Shown one piece after another: positions 15,848 to 21,852 of a stretch of 21,852 nucleotides of DNA. The stretch is from NCBI GenBank assembly GCA_017936985.1, contig JAGBEM010000011.1, positions 1 through 21,852 on the forward strand. The letters are read 5' to 3'. The notes below the pieces were generated by a model. The model did no database searches and was not told the DNA's origin. It saw nothing but the letters and a program-made list of their open reading frames with translations. The first letter of the stretch is position 1. Each line of letters opens with the position of its first letter. The position numbers and the translations under genes are program-made. This DNA is from Oscillospiraceae bacterium (lineage in GTDB: Bacteria; Bacillota_A; Clostridia; Oscillospirales; Oscillospiraceae).

Positions 15848-18800
15848 TTATTCTTCTGTCTGCTGGTCAGCTTCTTCTGTTGCTTTCTTAGCAGGCTTTT
15901 CGCGCTTGTATTCTACGAACAGCGCCGCAGCCAGAGCAACCACACCCAGGCCGATCACGACCCAAGCCAGCCAGCTGCTGCCGTTACTTTCAGCTGGTTC
16001 TTCCTGATCCTGGGGTGTATCCACAGGAGCCAGCGCCGTGATTCTCTGCTCTGCAGAGATCAAGGCTGCATAATTGGTCACCAGTGCCTGCTGCTCGGTT
16101 GTCGCGATCTTAGCGTAAGCTGCACGGGCAGCCTCCACCAATGCCTTATCTTCATAAGTAACACGCTCAGGCAGTGCGTTGATCGCAGCGATCGCAGCCA
16201 GCGTGGTATCGTCGGCAGCAGAAGCGCCATTGATCACCAGATCGAAATACTGGTTGAAGATGAAGGACTCGTAATTCTGACCGTTCACAGGCCGGATCAT
16301 CACCAGCTTATCTGCCACATAGCCCACATAGTCCACAAAGTTCGCGCCGTAGAACACATTGTTGTACATAGCGCCGGTAGCATTCCACATGAAGTATGGC
16401 ACCAGGCCCATGCCGTTGATGGGCACTTCGTTACCGCTGTAATCGGTGTAAGTACCAAAATCACCGGTGCCGGGGATGTGGAGGTAGGATTCGTAGTAGG
16501 CAGGATCAAATTCTTCTTCCAAAATCGGTGCATGATAGCTGTTAAACACAACAGTTTTCAGATCTGCACACTGATAGAAGGCCTTGTGGCCAATGGATGC
16601 CACAGTGTAAGGCAGGGTCACCATCTTCACATCACTGCCGGCAAAAGCCATGGATGTAATGCGAACCGTACCGTCTGCGACCTTCATATCCACAGGATTG
16701 ATTCCGGCGTAGGTTGTCAATTCCAGACCGCCGGGCACCTTGCAGTACAAAGACCCATCAATCACAAACACAGTGCTACTGATGTCGTAGGTGTAGCGCT
16801 TTTCCGTGTAATCCACACCGTTGAAGTTGGTAACAACCGTCTGGCAGAAGGGCTCCAACGCGCACATCGCGAAGGGATTGTCGCCGAGGCTTTCCAGCTT
16901 TTCGCCCAGAGTTACCTTAAAAGGTGTCAGATTTTCCTTGATGAACGTCAAATTGCCGATGCTCACAGCGCCGGTGAGATCCGCACCGGTCAGTGCCGTA
17001 TAGGCAAAAGCATAGTCACCGATATTGACACAGCCGTTCATATTCTCAACGTTATTGAGCACTCCGCAGTAGGCAAAAGCCGCCTCGTCCAGATCCACAC
17101 CGTTGGGATTGAGCTTTACGCTTACCAGTGCCTTACTGTTGACAAAGGCATATTCGCCAATGCTCTGTGCCGCAGACAGATCCACCGCCGCCAGCTTCTC
17201 CCCTTCCATAAAGGCGTACTGTCCAATGGTCTGTACCTTGGAAAGGTCAATGTTCTCCAGAGCGATACAACCGGCAAAGGCATACTCGGGGATCTCGGTG
17301 ATGGCATCATTCAGTTCCACCCGCTTGAGCTGACGGCAGTAGGCAAAGGCATAGGTGCCAATGGACTCTGCAGCGCTCAGCCGGACACTTTCCAGAGCCG
17401 GTGCATGATAGGTGTAGAGGTAATAGCCATCCTTGCTGACTGCCGCATACTGCATGGAATCATCCAGGCAGACATAGTAAACATCACCGGAGAAAGCATA
17501 ATCACCAATGGATTTCACCTTCGTAAGATCAATGTTCTTCAGACCGCAGCAGTTATAGAATGCCATTTCACCGATCTGGGCATTCTCGCCTAGGGTGATG
17601 CTTTCCAGACTTGCCGCACCGCTGAAGGCGTTCTTGCCGATGACCGCATTTTTGCCAATGGTCAGATTCTTCAGGGCAGTACCGAACTCGTAGTAGAAAT
17701 ACCGCTCGCCATTTTCATCATAGTGCTTGATGGTATAGGCAAAATCCTTGTTGACCGTAAAGGCATAGTCGCCAATGGTCACATCATCGCCGATGACCAC
17801 ATTGGTCAAGCCCAGGCACTCGCTGAACACACCTTCTGCAATGGTCACACCATTGGGAACAGTCACAGAGGTCAATGCGCTGCAGGAGAATGCGTATTTG
17901 CCGATTTCCGTATTTGCGGTAACTGCAGGCATCTGGGTAATACCGGCTTCAAAGAAGGCATATTCGCCGATCTTGGTCAGTTCACCCAAAGTCACAGAAG
18001 TCAGATATTTGTTGGAAGCCAGGCTGTAGTCCCCTACCGCAGTCACTTGGGGCAGTACCACAGAGGTGATCTTTGTGTTGTGGGAGAACGCGCCATTTCC
18101 AAGGGCAGTCACCTCTGCATTGCCGATATTGGAAGTGGTGAAGCTGCCAGTAATGGTAGGTGCCACTGCCACCAGGGTCTTGCCGTCAGCAGACAGAACA
18201 TGATCCGCTGTCTGGATCTTATAGGCCTTGTTTCCGCTTTCTACAACCAGTTCAGAAACAGCCGTATCCCGGAAAGCAAACTCGCCGATGTCATTGACAT
18301 CCTTGCCGATGGTCACGCTGGTCAGTGCCTTGCACTCATAGAACATACCCTCGGGCAGCACCGCAGCATTGACATAGAAGCTCGTCAGGCTTTCGCAGGC
18401 TGTAAAGGCGTATGCGCCATACTTGACCTTTGCTGATTCAATGGTAACCTCGCTAAGGCTCTTGCAGCCAGCAAAGGCATACTGACCGATGGACAGCAGC
18501 GCATCGGTGGTAACCACCTTTTTCAGATCCTGATTGCCGGCAAAGGCATAGTCCGAGATCACGCAGGCAGCGCTCAAGTCCACCGTATCCTGCAGGTCAC
18601 AGTTTTCAAAGGCATTCTGGTTGATGATCTGCAGATTATTTTCGCCGCTGAAGGAGATCTTCTCCAAGGAAGTACAGCCGTAGAAAGCGCCGTAGTCAAT
18701 GTGCTGCAGGGTGGACGGAAGCACGATCTCTTCCAAAGCAGTCAGATTTGCGAACGCATACTGGCTGATCTTCTCCACGCCCTCGGGGATAATGACCTTG

Positions 18801-21800
18801 GTCACGGTGTTGTCACCGATGAACCACTGCTTTGTGTTTTCCGCATCGTCAAAAGCCAGCTCTTCTGCTGTCTTAGCAATGTATTCAAAGTTAGAGAAGG
18901 CAAATGCGCCGATTTCTTTCAAGTGCAGATCCCCAGGGATTACGACCAGGCCGCCGTTGCCGTAATAGTGGGTCAGGCTGGCGCCGTTGGTAATATAAGG
19001 ATCTTTGACTTCTACAGAAACGGATTCTGAATAGTAGGTGCTCTTTCCATCCATCAGGATCTTCACCGTAACAAAGGCAAAGCCCTCATCCACGGCAGTC
19101 ACATTGCCGTAAGCATCTACCTTAACGATGTTTTCATTACTGGTTTCAAACACCACTTCCGTATCGTTGGGGAAATAAGCATCCAGATCATAGTTCAGCC
19201 CCACGGATTCAGACGGATACATGGAAAGCGCATAATTGCCCTCAAAGAAGCGGGTATCGCCGGTATCGCCCAGCTCCTTGTCCTCACTGTCGAGCATATA
19301 ATAGGCTTTAAGTGTATTGTAGCCCGTCAGTGTAAAGGTATCCGCAACAGGCTTATCGTAACGCTTATAGCCCTCATCCCCCTCCTTCAGAACCGTAACC
19401 TTAAAGGTAATGCTCTTATTGGTGGCAGGATCCCGGACCTTCACAACCGCATTGCCGGAAGCAACCGCCACCAGCTTGTTGTTTACCACCCGAACCACAC
19501 TGGGACGGGATGAGGTGAACTCCAGAAGCTCAGCCCATTCGCTTTCGGGATAGACCAGAGGCTCCAGGGAGAATACTTCATTGGGACTCAGGGTCAAGCC
19601 TTCTTCCAGGCTGTCGAAATAGAAATCCAGATATTCGTCAGGTAGACCGATCTCGTAGGTAGCATAGTTCAGCGCATAGTCATAGACCGTTACCACAAAG
19701 GTATTGTCATTCATTGCGCCTTCTTTCAGCTCATCGATATAATCCGTTAGTTCAAAATTCACATAGGTAGTGCTGTTGCACTGAGAATATACCGGAGTCA
19801 TATACTGCTCAAAGGCTTTCATGACCGGTGTTTGCTCGTCATCCACCGTTTCCATGGTCACATAGCCCAGCTGGGAAGCCATGGTGTAGTGGTTGTCGTA
19901 CATACCCACCTTGGCATACAGACGGTTTTTCTTCAGCGTCTTGTCGTACTCGTAGTAGAACTCCACATCGGTAACGGTAGGCGCTTCAAAGTCCACCACC
20001 AACGGGAAGGAGAACACATTGTTCTTGTTGGTCTGCAGACCGCCGTCGCCGTAATCCATGTAACCTACCAGCGTCACCGTATATTCGGTGTTGTTGGCCA
20101 GGTTGTAATCCATGGTGTCGAACTCGATCTCAATATTGGCAGGATAAATGCTACCGCCGTCACCGTAGGACTTGCGCACATCGGTGTCCACCGTCTCAAA
20201 GACCACTTCACCGGTGGTATCATCGGTAATGGTGATCTCGATCCGCTGGGCTGCCCGGAGCATACCGGCCCAGACAAAACGCAGCGAATGGATCGTGCCC
20301 TCCTGGTTGGAAAGCGCAACATAATTGGGATTGGCAGAGATCACCATATCCTTGGGATCCTGCATGAAATAGTAGCTGCCCAGGTAGCTGACATAGTCCT
20401 CGGAAATACCGCCGATAGGACGAGTCGCGTAGGCATCCGCCATGGTCTTGTCCTCCACCGAAATGGAGTCATCCAGCTCATCAGCGTTGGTATCGTAGTA
20501 GGTCAGGTCAAACATAGGAGCCTGGGTCCAGTCACCGTAGTAAGCAAGATAAGGCACATTCAGATCGATCTCGGTGCCCTCTTCAGCAGTCAGGGTCACA
20601 AAACCCTCCACATACATACCGTTTTCAAAAGAGGTATCCAAGTAAGCCTTATCTTCTTCGGTCAGGGTCACCGTGACCGTCAGATCCACACTGCCGCCTG
20701 CGAACACAGTCAGCTTGCCATCCTTAATGCCGCCGCCCTCACCGCTGTTGTGGGTCAGCACAGCAGAAGCATCCAGCAGGTAGCTCTCTTCCGTAACAGT
20801 GGTCTTACCGGAATTGGTCTTGGTGTCGCTGACACCTTCTGTCATCACGTAGGTGCCCACATTGTAGCTCAGTGTTTCATCACCGAAGTTTGTAACAGTA
20901 AAGTGCAGCTCGTAACGGCCTGTTTTGGAAGGATCATCCCCAAGCTCCAGCTTGGTCTTGTCCATCACATCGCCGTTTTTATCATAAGTGGTAATATAAG
21001 CCTTGGTATTGATGGAGCTGAGCAGATTGGCAAGGCCTGCGCCCTGCTTTCTGACCGCATAAGGAAGACCATTGGTGTTGTAAATAATATCCGCAGTGGA
21101 CATCATCAGCCGATTGACCATAGCGCCGACCTTGACGCTGTCATTTGCGATCTCCGGGAAATTCTCCACCACATACTGCCGCAGCAGCACCACCACACCG
21201 GCCAGGTTGGGACAAGCCATGGAGGTACCAGACAGACGGTCATAACCGCCGCCGGTCACAGAGGAGAGGATGTTGCCGCCGTGAGCCGTGATCTCCGGCT
21301 TGATGCCCAGGCTGGGCGTGGGGCCCCAGGAGGAGAAGTCAGACATGAAGGGGCCGGAAGTCTGGCTCTTGCTGATCTTCAGCGTACCGCCGCCCTTGGA
21401 GACCAGCAGCTCACCGTCATTCTGAGAAATGGAGCAGACTGCCAGCTTGGCATCGCCCACATTCATCTTAATATCGCCGGACACATTGTTGTAAATGATA
21501 ATACCGGCCGCGCCCTGGGCTTCGGCAATCATGGCCTTTTCTTCAAAGGTGTTGTCACCGCGGCGCACCAGTGCAATCTTGCCCTTTACATCCATGCCGG
21601 TGTAGTCAGCGGTTCTGCCTACGCCAGGGATGACCACATATTCAATTTCAATAGACTCTTTGTCGCCCAGCAAGGTGGCACAGAAATCATTTTCCTCTGC
21701 CGCGCCGCTGTTGGATTCATCGAAGTAAATAATGGTATCGCCATACAGGATATAAGGCGTTTCCACACCGTTGATGGAAGCAACGGACATAACGCCCTCA

Positions 21801-21852
21801 TAAGTACCGGGAGAGCCAACCGTACCGGTATCGGGATTGGAGGTCAGACCCA
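15848..21852 (-). CDS. Giant cell-envelope subtilisin-family protease with BspA leucine-rich repeats (5' end outside window)
   Basis: The frame is open to the right edge: 2000 residues are visible, and the first ones (SNPDTGTVGSPGTYEG, nt 21841-21794) are internal to the S8 fold, so the ATG at 21788-21790 is not the start. Numbered from that Met: PA domain about 45-140 (GKIALVRRGDNTFEEKA); catalytic Ser190 in GTSMACP (codon 21221-21223); C5a-peptidase-like Fn3 region about 260-425; further beta domains to 720; two Ig-like (Big_2-type) domains about 730-800 and 855-929; about 28 BspA repeats 941-1750; a helical ALPERVTYEDKALVEAARAAY segment about 1870-1925; membrane span about 1938-1961; basic-then-acidic tail. 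No LPXTG motif. Catalytic Asp and His must lie outside the window. It probably cuts proteins at the cell surface for the importer downstream. Confidence 0.92.
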   Translation of the reverse strand, partial: GLTSNPDTGTVGSPGTYEGVMSVASINGVETPYILYGDTIIYFDESNSGAAEENDFCATLLGDKESIEIEYVVIPGVGRTADYTGMDVKGKIALVRRGDNTFEEKAMIAEAQGAAGIIIYNNVSGDIKMNVGDAKLAVCSISQNDGELLVSKGGGTLKISKSQTSGPFMSDFSSWGPTPSLGIKPEITAHGGNILSSVTGGGYDRLSGTSMACPNLAGVVVLLRQYVVENFPEIANDSVKVGAMVNRLMMSTADIIYNTNGLPYAVRKQGAGLANLLSSINTKAYITTYDKNGDVMDKTKLELGDDPSKTGRYELHFTVTNFGDETLSYNVGTYVMTEGVSDTKTNSGKTTVTEESYLLDASAVLTHNSGEGGGIKDGKLTVFAGGSVDLTVTVTLTEEDKAYLDTSFENGMYVEGFVTLTAEEGTEIDLNVPYLAYYGDWTQAPMFDLTYYDTNADELDDSISVEDKTMADAYATRPIGGISEDYVSYLGSYYFMQDPKDMVISANPNYVALSNQEGTIHSLRFVWAGMLRAAQRIEITITDDTTGEVVFETVDTDVRKSYGDGGSIYPANIEIEFDTMDYNLANNTEYTVTLVGYMDYGDGGLQTNKNNVFSFPLVVDFEAPTVTDVEFYYEYDKTLKKNRLYAKVGMYDNHYTMASQLGYVTMETVDDEQTPVMKAFEQYMTPVYSQCNSTTYVNFELTDYIDELKEGAMNDNTFVVTVYDYALNYATYEIGLPDEYLDFYFDSLEEGLTLSPNEVFSLEPLVYPESEWAELLEFTSSRPSVVRVVNNKLVAVASGNAVVKVRDPATNKSITFKVTVLKEGDEGYKRYDKPVADTFTLTGYNTLKAYYMLDSEDKELGDTGDTRFFEGNYALSMYPSESVGLNYDLDAYFPNDTEVVFETSNENIVKVDAYGNVTAVDEGFAFVTVKILMDGKSTYYSESVSVEVKDPYITNGASLTHYYGNGGLVVIPGDLHLKEIGAFAFSNFEYIAKTAEELAFDDAENTKQWFIGDNTVTKVIIPEGVEKISQYAFANLTALEEIVLPSTLQHIDYGAFYGCTSLEKISFSGENNLQIINQNAFENCDLQDTVDLSAACVISDYAFAGNQDLKKVVTTDALLSIGQYAFAGCKSLSEVTIESAKVKYGAYAFTACESLTSFYVNAAVLPEGMFYECKALTSVTIGKDVNDIGEFAFRDTAVSELVVESGNKAYKIQTADHVLSADGKTLVAVAPTITGSFTTSNIGNAEVTALGNGAFSHNTKITSVVLPQVTAVGDYSLASNKYLTSVTLGELTKIGEYAFFEAGITQMPAVTANTEIGKYAFSCSALTSVTVPNGVTIAEGVFSECLGLTNVVIGDDVTIGDYAFTVNKDFAYTIKHYDENGERYFYYEFGTALKNLTIGKNAVIGKNAFSGAASLESITLGENAQIGEMAFYNCCGLKNIDLTKVKSIGDYAFSGDVYYVCLDDSMQYAAVSKDGYYLYTYHAPALESVRLSAAESIGTYAFAYCRQLKRVELNDAITEIPEYAFAGCIALENIDLSKVQTIGQYAFMEGEKLAAVDLSAAQSIGEYAFVNSKALVSVKLNPNGVDLDEAAFAYCGVLNNVENMNGCVNIGDYAFAYTALTGADLTGAVSIGNLTFIKENLTPFKVTLGEKLESLGDNPFAMCALEPFCQTVVTNFNGVDYTEKRYTYDISSTVFVIDGSLYCKVPGGLELTTYAGINPVDMKVADGTVRITSMAFAGSDVKMVTLPYTVASIGHKAFYQCADLKTVVFNSYHAPILEEEFDPAYYESYLHIPGTGDFGTYTDYSGNEVPINGMGLVPYFMWNATGAMYNNVFYGANFVDYVGYVADKLVMIRPVNGQNYESFIFNQYFDLVINGASAADDTTLAAIAAINALPERVTYEDKALVEAARAAYAKIATTEQQALVTNYAALISAEQRITALAPVDTPQDQEEPAESNGSSWLAWVVIGLGVVALAAALFVEYKREKPAKKATEEADQQTEE
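16540..18970 (-). repeat. About 28 BspA-type (LRR_5) leucine-rich repeats within the giant protease
   Basis: The repeat core reads I-G-x-Y-A-F-x-x-C followed by L-x-x-V-x-L, with a period of about 20-24 residues and some longer loops. Examples are IGQYAFAGC, IPEYAFAGC, IGEYAFVNS and IGDYAFAYT. By eye 28 cores can be counted between IGAFAFSNF (near 18910) and IGHKAFYQC (near 16590). At the DNA level related units such as gcaaaggcata recur on the plus strand. In other Firmicutes and oral bacteria such repeats bind host or matrix proteins; here they probably hold substrate near the protease. Confidence 0.9.

Noticed and set aside
15848..15990. Sortase (LPXTG) anchoring of the protease
   Set aside because: The C-terminus has a membrane span and a Lys/Glu-rich tail, but no LPXTG-like motif precedes it.
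15107..17593. Open frame of 828 codons on the plus strand, opposite the lipoprotein and the protease repeats
   Set aside because: It crosses two real genes and their intergenic hairpin. The apparent repeats are the complement of the leucine-rich repeats.
16540..18970. Recent tandem duplication of DNA in the leucine-rich repeat region
   Set aside because: The protein repeats are diverged and of uneven length, and no long identical DNA copies were noticed, so this is an old repeat array rather than a fresh expansion.
21788..21790. ATG as the true start of the giant protease
   Set aside because: The same frame continues to the window edge with residues typical of the interior of the S8 fold, and no signal peptide follows this ATG.

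Overview
The window is dense, with no gene-free stretch longer than about 110 bases, and looks like a chromosome segment of a low-to-mid GC Firmicute. Several features point to an anaerobic gut-type Clostridia (Oscillospirales-like; a guess from protein style, not proven): strong AGGAGG ribosome sites, Gram-positive lipoprotein and C-terminal membrane-anchor signals, BspA-type leucine-rich repeats, oxygen-sensitive-looking multi-cluster Fe-S proteins and an AraC-type regulator. No RNA genes, mobile elements, CRISPR arrays or phage signals were seen.

Left part (1-4580). A minus-strand operon holds a U32-like TIM-barrel protein followed by three tandem, diverged paralogues of the QueG / reductive-dehalogenase-like family. 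These are cytoplasmic, with two predicted Fe-S clusters and a probable corrinoid fold; the last one is cut by the left edge. The operon is divergently transcribed from an AraC-family regulator across a 105-base spacer in which candidate promoters overlap face to face. It reads as a regulated, probably cobamide-dependent reductase system with an unknown substrate, and it is the best candidate for something undescribed.

Middle part (4595-7223). A perfect-consensus sigma70-type promoter drives a two-gene plus-strand unit: a DPM1-like GT2 glycosyltransferase with two C-terminal membrane helices, and a polytopic GT-C-like membrane protein. Together they probably load a sugar on a polyprenyl phosphate and transfer it to an acceptor outside the membrane. 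The unit ends at a strong bidirectional terminator.

Right part (7225-21852). A long co-oriented minus-strand block carries, in transcription order: a very large cell-envelope subtilase (at least 2000 residues in the window, N-terminus outside it, with PA, Fn3-like, Ig-like and about 28 BspA leucine-rich repeats and a C-terminal membrane anchor); a lipoprotein with InlB-type and GLUG-like repeats; then a complete oligopeptide/dipeptide ABC importer (oversized family 5 binding lipoprotein, two permeases, two ATPases) and a small single-span membrane protein. The arrangement suggests a degrade-outside, import-peptides pathway. A 12-bp hairpin without a U-tract between the protease and the lipoprotein may set the ratio of the two parts.
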